This document shows positions 1 through 10,500 of a stretch of 64,000 nucleotides of DNA, piece after piece. Below the pieces are notes generated by a model. The model did not search any database. It was not told the origin of the DNA and worked only from the letters and a program-made list of their open reading frames with translations. Positions within the stretch are counted from its first letter, which is position 1. Each line of letters opens with the position of its first letter. The translations under genes were made by a program, and so were the position numbers. This DNA is from Rhizodiscina lignyota (Eukaryota > Ascomycota > Dothideomycetes > Aulographales > Rhizodiscinaceae): the NCBI GenBank assembly GCA_010015805.1, contig ML978123.1, positions 62,001 to 126,000 of the forward strand, read 5' to 3'.

Positions 1-1158
1 CAGACGTCGGCAAATTCCTCGCGCAATTCCGCCCTGATGCGAAAGGTGCTGAAGACAAGTTCAAGAATGTCATTATTGCCGACGCGGCACCAGACTTGGA
101 GTTCTTGAACACAACTCAGATTACGGCCCAGACTGGTCTCGAGGGCTCGCTCGATGCGGAGACAATCATTGGTATCACCTACCCAACGCCATTGATCGCA
201 TATTCGACTGGTGGCTCTCCTCCCTTTGTCCCAGACCTCGCCACAACAACTGATACGAACGAACCATATCTCGTCTGGGTGCAATACGTCTTGGGTCTCA
301 AGGATTCAGAACTCCCGCAGACTGTCTCAACCTCTTACGGAGATGACGAGCAGACTGTCCCAGAGTCATACGCCAAGAAGGTCTGCAGCCTCCTTGCTCA
401 ACTGGGCGCCCGCGGTGTTACTTCCCTTCACTCCAGCGGTGACAGTGGCGTCGGTTCCAATGGAACCTGCAAGTCCAACGACGGCAAGAACACCACCCAA
501 TTCCTTCCTGCCTTCCCTGCCTCCTGCCCATATGTTACCACTGTCGGTGGTGTCATGGACTTCGCTCCCGAAGTCGCAGCTTTCGATCCCCGCAACGGCT
601 TCGCCTCTGGTGGCGGCTTCAGCAACTACTTCCCTGTCCCGAGTTACCAAGCCTCGACCGTGAAGTCCTACGTCGCTAGCCTCAAGGGCGAATTCGACGG
701 TCTCTACAACAAAGGTGGCCGCGCATACCCTGATATCTCCGCTCAGAGCGTCGCCTTTGCTGTTGAGTGGAACGGCACTGTGGTTCGCCTCGATGGCACC
801 AGCGCTGCGTGCCCGACTGCCGCGAGCGTGATCAGTTTGTTGAACGATGCACTCATCGCAGCGGGCAAGAAGCCCTTGGGTTTCTTGAACCCCTTGTTGT
901 ATAAGAGTCTGCACAGCGGCTTCCATGATGTCACGAGCGGGAGCGCGATTGGGTGCTCGGAGACTGGGAATCCATTGGGTTTCCCGGCGAAGAAGGGATG
1001 GGATGCGGTTACAGGTTGGGGATCTCCGGTAAGTCTCGAAGTGATGATAGTAAATATTCTGAATGCTAATGACTGAATAGGATTTCCCGGCTCTCAAGGA
1101 CCTGCTGCTTGGGAAGAAGAAGAGGAGTGACTATAAGCCGCGGGGTGCGAGGCAATAA
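1..1158 (+). CDS. Sedolisin family (S53) serine-carboxyl protease, 3' part; 5' end outside window
   Basis: Secreted acidic protease of the sedolisin/tripeptidyl-peptidase family, which releases peptides outside the cell. The gene enters the window already in frame, so the signal peptide and most of the prodomain are missing. The catalytic parts are present: the EGSLDAE segment supplies the Glu and Asp of the Ser-Glu-Asp triad, SGDSGVG carries the oxyanion Asp, and DGTSAACP carries the nucleophilic Ser. The C-terminal calcium-site region (DVTSGSAIGC to GWDAVTGWGSP) is intact. An intron of 52 nt (1029-1080, gtaagt...atag, phase 0) precedes a short last exon that encodes a Lys/Arg-rich tail ending GARQ, with the stop at 1156-1158. 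Family assignment is secure. Whether it is a tripeptidyl-peptidase or an endopeptidase cannot be told from this fragment. Confidence 0.93.
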
Positions 1159-1404
1159 ATACGGGTAGATGTGGCGGAAGAAGACTGACGACATTGGATG
1201 ACTAATGTGGAATATTCTCCTGTATATTTATCTTGTATGAATGCTGCAATCAATGAATATGCGGACGGAATAGAACCATTTTGCAGATGTTCGTTTTGTG
1301 GTGACAAGTACCAACGCCCATGCATGGCCATTGGGGCAAGCAAGATGTAGTTCATCGTCCTCCTCGTCTCATTATCCCCCTCGTCTTCATCGTCCTCCTC
1401 GCCT

Positions 1405-2364
1405 TCATGTACCGATTGTCTCATGCTCTTGGTTCTGCGGTGCCTCGCACAGATTTCTATGAATATCCCAGTCGTGAGTTTGGCAGTCTTTGGAGCAGTA
1501 CCACGTGGAGCGACATCTTGAGCATTGGAGCAATTTCTCGGGCTTCTTCTTACAATATGTGCAAATCTTCGCAGAGCTTTTTTGATAAAGCCAGTGCGGA
1601 TTCACAGTTCTTTTCCCATTGATGTCAAGCGTGATCTTCGCAGTTCCATACGTGGATTTCTTCCATCTCTTTTGATGGAATACGTCCACTGTCATATTCC
1701 TCCCAGCGCCTCTGATTGTTGTCGGGTTCGTGATCGCATCGCCCCAGATATAACCAGAGATGGGCTTCCACGATCCATCTTCTTTGATTCCAAAGGAAGC
1801 CTGGCATTCCCATCCATCATCCATGTTAAGGTAGGTACCGAAAGTGACCACACGATCGTTCCGTGCGATAATCAGCAGAGCGCCTTTGTCTTGGGCCTTC
1901 TTCGAATACTGGAATTTATTTCCCCATTCCACTGAGTTGTACTTGTCCGTGTCGAGGAATGCACGGAGGGCATTCGGATGCAAGTTGTAGAGGCATGTGG
2001 CGATGCCGTGGGCAGCAGTGAGAGGTTTCGTGTCAACGTCTTCGTTGAAGTCTTTGGTATCGACAAGCTCGATTGGCACGCCGTCCATCATAAGTCCAGC
2101 GAGCTCTCGGAGATCCGTGTTAGTGATAGGACAAGGCTCGCGCCTGAGCTCCCTTTCCTAGAAGTACTTCTGAACGCCCCAGAAACTTGGTGGTTTTTTC
2201 TCCCACTCTCCGTAAAACTCGTATTCACCATCATCTTCGTCATCATCACCGTCTTCGTCCTCGTCATCATACTCCTCGTCGTCTTCTTCTTTCGACGGGC
2301 CATTCTCCCATTCATCATCTTCACGGTTCGGCATGTTGAGCCGTTGTCGGGTGGATTGAGCCAT
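1405..2364 (-). CDS. MYND zinc-finger protein with acidic N-terminus
   Basis: The C-terminus holds a MYND finger: CTYC, then CSRC, YCSKDC and HDWDIHRNLC give the expected eight Cys/His ligands. MYND fingers bind proline-rich partner peptides. The N-terminal ~50 residues are almost entirely Asp/Glu. The middle (~200 residues, with WGNKFQYSKKAQDKG and WGDAITNP) is unrecognised. Two open blocks share a frame but are separated by a TAG. I infer an 81-nt phase-1 intron (2106-2186) with donor gtttct, a CTAAC branch 14 nt before the acceptor, and acceptor ccgag. Removing it gives 292 residues. The donor is weak, so the alternative is two ORFs or a start at 2091. The gene converges on the sedolisin gene. 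Confidence 0.72.
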
Positions 2365-3046
2365 GTAGACAAGTTAGAAGAAAGCAGCTGAGATGGAAGT
2401 TGGAGAAGCAGTGTGAGCGATATAGAAACTGCACTCCGCAAGGCTTGGACGAAGTAATAGCTGATGATATAAATGTCCGCACGGCTGGCCCCTGAGACAC
2501 GCCCTTGAGGAGATAATAGTAATCCGAGTCATGCCAAACGCGAATTTGACGCGCCTAGAATCCAGGATACGCGTCTTCACGTGCCATTACAGATACCTTA
2601 CCGTTGGTTGGTACGAGTATGCTTTGTAGTTATCTAGATACGTACTGAGCACATTTACAATCTGTCACGCGAAAAAGACATTCAATGTTGATGCCTTGCC
2701 TAGTTGTCAACTCCGGTTTCGCTGGCCTTTTTGGGTACGTGTACGTACCTAGGTAAGGTACTGATCGTCATGCACGTGGGGAATGGAGATGACCTCAGGG
2801 ATCCGCATCGACCTGTCCTTGCTCCCCCAATTAAGCATAACATGGCCTCTCACTCAACGCCCCAGCTTACTACGTCCGTCCCTCTTTCTTATATGCACAT
2901 TGTCACACATCCAGAAAGCTTGTCAATACCCTAGCTGCGTCTTAGCTGCACTTTGGAATGCTTAAATACCCGCCAATCGAGTTATCGAGTCCCACAAAAG
3001 CAATCATCTATCGCGCATCTGCACCCCGCATGTATAGCCTTGTATA
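2365..3046. promoter_or_regulatory. Divergent intergenic region between MYND and SulP genes
   Basis: This is the shared 5' region of two divergent genes. I see no convincing ORF, TATA box or repeat in it. Confidence 0.4.
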
Positions 3047-5842
3047 ATGCCTCCAAAAGCGGCCCCAGATTCCAGAGATGCCTCGCCGTCGTCATCACCA
3101 CGTTCGCGACCTTCGCATCCTACCTCCCGCAACCCCTCCGTCTCGTCGACTGGGAGGACTCACCATGCCCCCATAACGCCGAGCGGGCTTCGACGAGAGT
3201 CCCATCTTTCTAGTTCGCCCGAAGACACTATGGGTACAAATAATAGCAGACAAGATGGGCAAACATACAGCGACGGACAAGCACGAGGTATAAGGCCATC
3301 GGTTCCTCACCTTGCGTCAGCACACACAGACCACGACGAACCGGAAGTGCAAGGTGATTTTTACCAACCTGCAGAGCCGAACGTGCGGACACGACTTCTC
3401 GACGCAGAGAACTGGGATCAGTCTACAGGCTGTGGTTCCGAAAACTGTGGCCATGGAACGTTTTCACCGCGGCCGCAATCCCCAGAGAGAGAGTACCGGA
3501 GCTATGGGAGTATTGGCTCTGAGACGACACAAGAAGGCTTTGGCGAGAGGATTCTGAATGTCGAGGCAAACTCGTCTCAAGGGTTACTGGGAAATTCGGG
3601 TGCGGACGAAATGCTCAGACGTGAGGGACCTAAGATGAGCACTACGGGGTTTCTAGCGGAGAGACATGGCTTGAAGAACTCTCGTTTAATGTTCGTAATG
3701 ATTTCGTTCGTCTTCGTTAGATGGCGCATCCGTTGTAGCAATACTAACATTATGGTAAACCCAATCAGGTACATCGCATACTACGTACCATTTCTGAACT
3801 GGATTCGCCAATATCGATGGCATTTCCTTCGAGGCGATCTTATTGCTGCGCTCACCATGGCCTCATTCTACATTCCCATGTCTCTATCATACGCGTCGAA
3901 TCTCGGCCACGTCCCTCCAATTAACGGCTTGTACAGCTTTGTCTTCAACCCGCTTATATACGCTTTTCTCGGCAGCTGTCCGCTGATGGTTGTTGGACCA
4001 GAAGCAGCAGGTAGCTTGCTCACGGGTCAAGTCGTCAGAGAGAACATCAACAAGGGGCAAATACACGACAAGGATGGACATCTGAGCGCCGAAGTTGCAG
4101 GAATTGTGACGAGCATGGCGGGCGCGGTCATCCTCGCAGCAGGAATCTTTCGACTTGGGTTCTTGGACAATGTTCTCAGCCGGCCGTTTCTTCGCGGCTT
4201 CATCAGCGCGATCGGCATAGTCATTTTCATTGACCAGCTGATCCCGGAGATGGGCCTAGACGCACTGGCAAATCACGCTGGCGGCGTTGCACACGGAAGC
4301 TGTGTGGAGAAGGCAGTTTTTATCGTGCAAAATATTGCTAGGGCCCATGGTCCGACTTGTGCCGTTAGCTTTGGAGCCTTTGGAATCATCATGGTCTGCA
4401 GGTATGCTATTGTAAATATCAAGCGCTTGTTTTACTGGTTGAATGCTAATATTGCTATCAGGGAGATTAAACAGCGCCTTCAACCTCGCTATCCAGGTGT
4501 GGCCTATGTCCCTGACCGCTTCCTCGTTGTCGTTCTGTCGGCCATATTTGCCTGGAAGTTCGACTGGGAGGGAAAAGGTGTCGACGTTCTTGGAAATATC
4601 CAATCACGCGGCAGACCTTTCCAAGTCCACTGGCCATTGAGCTTTACTCATCTGAAATACTCTTCCGATGCATTTAGCACGGCGTTCATCATTGCACTGT
4701 TAGGCTTCTTTGAGTCTTCTGTAGCTGCAAAGAGTCTGCCAAGTGCTGAAAGCGTTGGAGGAGTCAAAAACATTACCTTAAGTGCGAACCGGGAACTTGT
4801 TGCTCTGGGTGTTGCGAACATTGCAGGAGGGCTGTTCATGTCTTTACCTGCATTTGGAGGGTATGGTAGGAGCAAGGTTAATGCTTCGACCGGTGGCAAG
4901 ACCCCGATGAGCAGCATCTTCCTCAGCATCATCACCCTTATCTGTATCCTGTTCCTCTTGCCTTACTTCTACTACATTCCGGTAAAGTCCAGTCTTTTCT
5001 CAAGCCTCTGATAGTTGGCCGAAGTACTGATTTTAGTGCAGAAAGGTGTACTGTGCGCTATGATATCCGTCGTCGCATACTCTCTGCTCGAAGAAGCTCC
5101 CTCCGACATCCTCTTTTTCTGGCGCATTCGTGGCTGGTCCGAACTTCTGCTGATGATGCTAATCTTCGCGGCCACTGTCTTCTGGAACCTCAAGATTGGT
5201 ATCGCTGTAGGCATAGGCCTCTCCCTACTTCGCGTCATTCGTCACTCTACTCGTCCTCGTATACAGATTCTCGGCCGTGTTCCTGGGACGACTGACAAAT
5301 TCGAGAATGCTGAGGCCTTTTTGGGCGATGGCAGAGCGCTGGAGTTTATAGAAGGCTGTCTGATCGTGAAGATCCCGGAGCCGTTGACGTTTGCGAACAC
5401 CGGCGATTTGAAGACTCGGTTGAAGAGGCTGGAGGATCACGGTACGAACGAGGCCCATCCCGCCCTGCCCAGAGTGCGAAAGGAGGAGCACAACAAAAAT
5501 CTCATCTTTGACGTGCACGGCGTCACATCACTGGATGGCGCAGGCGCGCAAGTCCTTCACGATATCGTCAAGAGCTACCGCGACAAGGACGTGCGGGTCT
5601 TCTTCTGCCGTGTCCCGAGTGAAAGGAGTGAAGTCTGGCGCCTGTTCGTTGCAAGTGGAATTGTCGAGCTGTGTGGCGGCAGGGCGCATTTTGTGGCTAA
5701 TGTGGAGGAGGCGCTAAAGATGACGGAGATTGAGAGTCTAACTGAAGAGTTTGGAACTGGACATGACGATTTGGTAGATGGGCTGAGGCACGAGCATGGC
5801 GAGGGCGACCCATCTCATGATAGGAGGATGACGGTCGCTTAA
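3047..5842 (+). CDS. SLC26/SulP family anion permease with STAS domain
   Basis: Multi-pass anion transporter (sulfate permease superfamily), about 865 residues from four exons (3047-3690, 3769-4401, 4462-4981, 5042-5842). The introns are 78, 60 and 60 nt with clear CTAAC/GCTAAT branches. The first ~215 residues are hydrophilic, Ser/Pro-rich and probably cytosolic. The transporter core starts at RLMYIAYYVPFLNWI and includes the family signature LIAALTMASFYIPMSLSYA. The last ~165 residues form a STAS domain (EFIEGCLIVKIPEP, HGVTSLDGAGAQVLHDI). The long N-terminal tail resembles the vacuolar-type fungal SulP branch more than plasma-membrane sulfate permeases. That subgrouping is an inference; substrate and membrane are unknown. 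Confidence 0.92.
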
Positions 5843-6167
5843 GGCTAAGCAAGAGATAATGAATGAAAAGTCTTAATTAAGAGCATAGCATTAGTGTTTG
5901 TAAGATACGGTCGAAAGACCGATTCAATTTGGCATGGAATCGGAAATTAAGCTTAAGCCGTACTGAAACCTCAAATCTAGAATCAATTATGCATTTCATC
6001 TTCAAAAGCTTGTAGTATTCGAACTTCCTTTTCATTTATCATGAGTGACTAATGGCCCTCTTTCAAACATGGTTCCGTAACGCCTATGCTTTCCAAGCAA
6101 GCCCCAGCCTCTGCAGCCGACACGCATCTCCCCACCGTGGAGAGCAAGAGACAGAGCGAGGTGGTCT
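5843..6167. other. Convergent 3' intergenic spacer
   Basis: Spacer between the SulP gene and the minus-strand F-box-like gene. It is AT-rich just after the SulP stop, as expected for a 3' UTR. Nothing else was recognised. Confidence 0.4.
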
Positions 6168-6884
6168 CTATTGTTGACGCTCATATTCTAAGTGAAGCCT
6201 GTCATGTTTCTCGCAAAGGTCAGGCCATGGTAATGTTCTCAATTGCAACTCCGCAACATGGTCCGCCAGGTACAAAGCGAGTGCAATAAGTGTCAGGCCT
6301 GTCCAGGCACTCCGGGGTCCTAACGACCTTTTCTCATCGCAGAGAAACGCAGTGATTGAATTCTTAAGAATAGCTTTGTTCGCAAAGGTCTCTGTATCCA
6401 ACGGAATGGATATCTCGATCGTGAGGTCCTTGTAAGAGAGGCTCATCTCGCATGTCAGCTTCACCTGCCTCGCGAAATACCCGTAGAACACTGTATGGAC
6501 GATGACGCTTTTGAGATGGTGTAGATTGTGGTCTCCAACGGACTTCAGCCATTGGTCAATTCCCTCATTCGATATGTGAAAGAAGGGGTTCCCATTGTTT
6601 CTCACTATACGCAGTGGACAGTTGCCGTAGAATATGGGCAGCATCTCGTGTCGCGCTAGCCTGCACGTTCTTGAGAGAGATGGTTGACGTTCATCCCGAC
6701 ATCCGGCGATTATGTGGAGGTGGCCCGCCCAAGGAATACAAGGATGACGGTAGTCCTCAACTACAAGCTCGTAAATGTGGATTCGGATCTCAACCGGAAG
6801 AGTCAAGAAGTGAGGTTTTGTAACTTCAGTTCCTTCTGTGGCATTGAAGTTGCTGCTGGAAGTGGTTGATCCTTGAGGAATCAT
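6168..6884 (-). CDS. F-box-like / 2EXR-type fungal protein
   Basis: A 238-residue intronless protein. After a ~28-residue Ser/Thr-rich leader it has the motif HFLTLPVEIRIHIYELVVED, typical of the large fungal family whose N-terminal LPxEIRxxIY helix resembles an F-box (2EXR-type). It continues with LSRTCRLARHEMLPIFYGN, the usual second conserved block (a former residue, then ExLPIFYGN). The rest is not conserved enough to assign. F-box proteins recruit substrates to SCF ubiquitin ligases, but for this subfamily the function is not established. It is divergently oriented from a paralogue at 7382. Confidence 0.75.
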   Translation of the reverse strand: MIPQGSTTSSSNFNATEGTEVTKPHFLTLPVEIRIHIYELVVEDYRHPCIPWAGHLHIIAGCRDERQPSLSRTCRLARHEMLPIFYGNCPLRIVRNNGNPFFHISNEGIDQWLKSVGDHNLHHLKSVIVHTVFYGYFARQVKLTCEMSLSYKDLTIEISIPLDTETFANKAILKNSITAFLCDEKRSLGPRSAWTGLTLIALALYLADHVAELQLRTLPWPDLCEKHDRLHLEYERQQ

Positions 6885-7381
6885 GGTGTTTGTTCTCGAT
6901 GTTCTGTTGGACAGCTTTGGAAGTGGTGCAAACGATGAGAGTACAGTACCGTAGCACTCAGTCTGACGATGTTGGGGGATGATGTAGTGGGTTGGAGAAT
7001 TGGAGAGGGGACAGGCGCAGAAATGGATCAGTTGTTATTGAGTGTCAGATACTGGAACACAGGCAAACGTGAAATTCCAAGACTCGGCTGTGATAATATC
7101 GTGGACTAAGAGTGTGTGTCAAGTGTCAAGTCTGTCCGATCGCTTGGGGTTACCGAGGTGATGCATACTCACATAACACAGCGATGAGAAAATGAGTATG
7201 TCATCCCTTCTTGTGAATCAGAGCAATCTCTGCGCAGTTAACACCCGGAACTTGCCGATTGCTGCCTGGAAATTGCTCGCTGGTTTAAAGCCAACGTTTC
7301 GCCTCGAGGCTTTCCTTCTTCAACGACATCCCTCTCACCATCGGTAACAGGTCGTTCTCTATGTTGTGAGACTCAGTTAGC
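6885..7381. promoter_or_regulatory. Shared divergent promoter of two F-box-like paralogues
   Basis: About 0.5 kb between the starts of two divergently transcribed paralogues. I see no ORF or repeat. A co-regulated pair is possible but untested. Confidence 0.35.
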
Positions 7382-8312
7382 ATGGAGGTATAATCCCATG
7401 TTGCACAATCGTAACAAATCTCTATTCAGTTAACATAGTTAGGGCAATTTCCTCAAGACTTCACTCTCGACGGAGAAAGATGGCGAAGCTCCAACGAAAC
7501 ACTTCATCGCTCTCCCAGTGGAGATTCGACTGATGATTTATGGGTTCGTCGTTGAGGAGCATGTCTGCGCATGCGGGAAAACACAACACAGATACTTCTC
7601 TTTCCTCAATTCCAACGACGGCTGCAAATTCGATCGATTTCGACCACCACATCTTGCAGAAGTATGCAAAACAATACGCAACGAGCTTCTGCCGATCTTT
7701 TACGGAAACAAGTCCGTTTTCATCCACGAAACTGTTGAATACGGATATATCTGTGGTAGAGACGACTCACCTGAATTTGAGAAGTGGTCCAAGACAATCG
7801 GCGAGCGTAACGTCTCCCTCCTTAAGCGCATCGTGGTTGGGTGGATCGGAGGTGAGCGGGTTACGGCACGTATTCCTTTCAGCTTAAGGAACTATTATCC
7901 CGGTCGCGATCGGCGCAGTTGTATTCAGCACTTTGCGGTCAAGATGGAGTTCGAGCGCTCAGGGGACTCCGTCAAATGTCTAGCTCAATTTCCGGGACGA
8001 CTTCATTACGAGAATAACCTCAACTACCTCCGGAGATCCCTCACTACAGAAATAGACAAGCATATGAGTTCTTACGGAAAGAACAAGTGGGACGGCCAGC
8101 TCATTGTTACTCTCGCTCGAGCGGTATTGGGCGAAGATGGCATTGCCAACCGGTTGATGCTTCCTACAGATGAATTTGATGACGTCTTCGACTTCAGCCG
8201 TGCCTACTTCACCTTCCGAAGAGCCTCCTCGCCAGAATCGCCAGTCATAATGGACGTGAAGGAGGAACGAGCGGAACTGCCAGAAAAGTTGGAGTTGGAT
8301 ACGGATGAGTGA
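7382..8312 (+). CDS. F-box-like / 2EXR-type fungal protein with a two-codon first exon
   Basis: Paralogue of the gene at 6168: it shares FIALPVEIRLMIYGFVVEE and ICxxIRNELLPIFYGN-like blocks. The long open frame (after a TAG at 7440) has no ATG before the conserved LPVEIR block, so an upstream exon is needed. ATG GAG at 7382-7387 followed by gtataa, a CGTAAC branch and the acceptor cctcaag (intron 7388-7457, 70 nt) joins in phase 0. This gives METSLSTEKDGEAPTKHF before the motif, 286 residues in all. The C-terminus is acidic (ELPEKLELDTDE). The start is an inference; the family is secure. Confidence 0.68.
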
Positions 8313-9163
8313 TGATGATCGGACAGCTATCTTCTCAGGGTAGAGAGATGGCTTGCTTGTACTATAATCCCTTGGCGGCTCAACAGCGATGGAAGGAAAT
8401 TGGAGCAGGACTTCATGAAGTCGAACTACCGTGGTGAATACTCTCTGGGATCCAGACGAAATGTGAATATCAAAGGCTGAACAAGCCTGTTTCAAAGCCG
8501 CCAAAGATTACACTGTTATGCTTTAATGAATGATCTCCGTTGTTGTGAAGTATAACATCTTATGACTTTGAGCCGTTTCAACCCGTCATCTCCTCTCCCC
8601 TTTCCAAAGAGACATCAAGACATGAAGTTGGTGTCGGCCCAAGGAGCCGAATTTCTGAGCCGGCTGCCGGCGTTCAGCCGAAAATATGCGCTTTCCCCAA
8701 AACGGTTAGATATGGAGATAAGCTTCAAGATGCGGCTGTAACTCCTGGGAGCATTTCATCAAGGGATTCGCGAACCAGACATCTTCCTCCACCGCCGCAG
8801 ATCGAGCAGCTCGAACACGCTACAGATCTTATTAACACGTTATTGAGTAATCTTGCGGGAATTCGCCGTTCCACCTTCACGCTGCGCTGGTGGACCCACA
8901 AAGGCTTCAGGATCGAATGATCGAATGGCCACTCGCGCGAATACCAACTCGGCCCCACGGCATTTAGAATTAGGGAGAAGTTTATAGGACGGTGAGGAAC
9001 TGGCGGACTGGTCTCCGATGGCTATATGATGAGTATATAAAATTAATTGGACGCTTTCTTTGCAGTCTAATCGAACCGTTTGTGTCGTTTAACCTGCAGA
9101 AATCAGCTTCTTCAGTGCCATTCCTATCCAAGCTATTCAAATATTACCAAATTCTTTCTTACT
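8313..9163. promoter_or_regulatory. Intergenic region with TATA box for the MDR gene
   Basis: No convincing gene is seen. TATATAA at 9034-9040 lies about 125 bp before the MDR start codon and is followed by a pyrimidine-rich leader, consistent with its core promoter. Confidence 0.45.
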
Positions 9164-10264
9164 ATGTCTTCTCTCGTAAAAAAGCTCAAAGACACAGTAA
9201 CCGGCCACTCCGATACTTCTTCAAGGAACAGTCGGCATCGCGCCGCCGTCCTCTACTACAAAGGTGAACATTTGAAGATCGAATCGCGCAAAACACCCGC
9301 TCCTGGCCCAAATGACATCCTTATTGAGGTCAAAGCAATTGCGCTCAACCCCATCGACTATTACCAACGCGATATGGGCTTTGCGCTGTCCTCCTACCCC
9401 GTCGTCATAGGCTCCGACATTGGCGGCATCGTCACCTCTCATGGATCCTCTGTCCCGTCTTCCGCGCCCAAGCCTGGCACTAGGGTCGCAGCTTTTGCAC
9501 CTACATTTCATCTGCAAGGTGAACCCGACCGTGGTGCATTCCAGGAGAAGGCGCTTATTCCGGCAAGTCTTGTCACGCCGATCCCAGATAAGATGAGCTT
9601 TGACGAGGCGGCGATGATGGGTATGGCTATCGTCACGGCGTGGACAGGATGGTGGGCTATCGGCATGCCGCTCGAGACAGATCCTTCGATGTATGCGACG
9701 GACAAGAAGGCCCTTCTAGTGTGGGGTGGATCAAGCAGCGTCGGCAGTGCGGCGGTACAAACGGCACGGTGGATGGGTTATACAGTGTATGCAACTGCGA
9801 GTGAGAAGAATCATGAGTATCTCAAGAGTCTCGGCGCAAGAGATGTGTTTGATTACAAGAAGAAAGATGTTGTCGACAGCATTATCAAGACAGCGAAAGC
9901 GGACGGTGTGAGGATCGACTATGCTTATGACACCGCAGGAGCTTCTGCACAGATCACCGAAGTCCTGAAAGCATCGAAAGGAGGCAGAATTGCCAAAGTT
10001 GCAGAAGCAGTGCCGCTGTCAGGTAATGAGGCCAAGGTTGACGGTGTGGACGTTACGTTCGTGACAGCGTCCCAAGATGAGAAGGAGAGGGACGCCATGT
10101 TCAGCTTCATTATGAATAAGTGGCTCACTGACAAGCTAGCGCTGGGCGAGTTCGTCCCAAGTCCGCACTTGGAGGTCATCGAAGGCGGACTTGACGCTCT
10201 GAACAAAGGCTTAGACAAGTTGAAGGCCGGTGTGAGCGGGACGAAGCTTGTTGTTGAACTGTGA
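9164..10264 (+). CDS. Zinc-independent medium-chain dehydrogenase/reductase (ToxD/trans-enoyl-reductase-like)
   Basis: An NAD(P)H-dependent oxidoreductase of the quinone-oxidoreductase branch of the MDR superfamily, 366 residues, no intron. The N-terminal GroES-like domain has LNPIDYYQRDMG and VIGSDIGGIV. The Rossmann part has LVWGGSSSVGSAAVQTARWMG and the YATASEKNHEYLKSLGA block. The catalytic-zinc Cys/His ligands of alcohol dehydrogenases are absent, as in this branch. I chose the ATG at 9164 (MSSLVKKLKDTVTG); an upstream in-frame ATG at 9080 would add 28 residues lying inside the likely 5' UTR, 40 bp after the TATA box. Relatives act as stand-alone reductases or as partners of polyketide synthases, but no such synthase is nearby. 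Confidence 0.9.
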   Translation: MSSLVKKLKDTVTGHSDTSSRNSRHRAAVLYYKGEHLKIESRKTPAPGPNDILIEVKAIALNPIDYYQRDMGFALSSYPVVIGSDIGGIVTSHGSSVPSSAPKPGTRVAAFAPTFHLQGEPDRGAFQEKALIPASLVTPIPDKMSFDEAAMMGMAIVTAWTGWWAIGMPLETDPSMYATDKKALLVWGGSSSVGSAAVQTARWMGYTVYATASEKNHEYLKSLGARDVFDYKKKDVVDSIIKTAKADGVRIDYAYDTAGASAQITEVLKASKGGRIAKVAEAVPLSGNEAKVDGVDVTFVTASQDEKERDAMFSFIMNKWLTDKLALGEFVPSPHLEVIEGGLDALNKGLDKLKAGVSGTKLVVEL

Positions 10265-10500
10265 CTTAATACTTGGATCAATATTGGCAAGATCTGCTTC
10301 ATGCAGTACGCTATGAAAGTTGTGCAGTACACGATTTTCCAAGAATTTCAAGCAAGTGCCAATCGTTACATTCCAATGAACTAGTCTACAATGAAGTGAA
10401 CAATCAGTCTGACCAATCACCGCTCCTAGTCCCGTCCGAAGCGCACAACGCGCACCCAGCCGTTCCAGCCTATCCACTTAAACAACTTCATCCCACTTAT

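Noticed and set aside
366-1097. 243-codon minus-strand ORF across the sedolisin gene
   Set aside because: Antisense shadow of a clearly conserved protease; no domain of its own.
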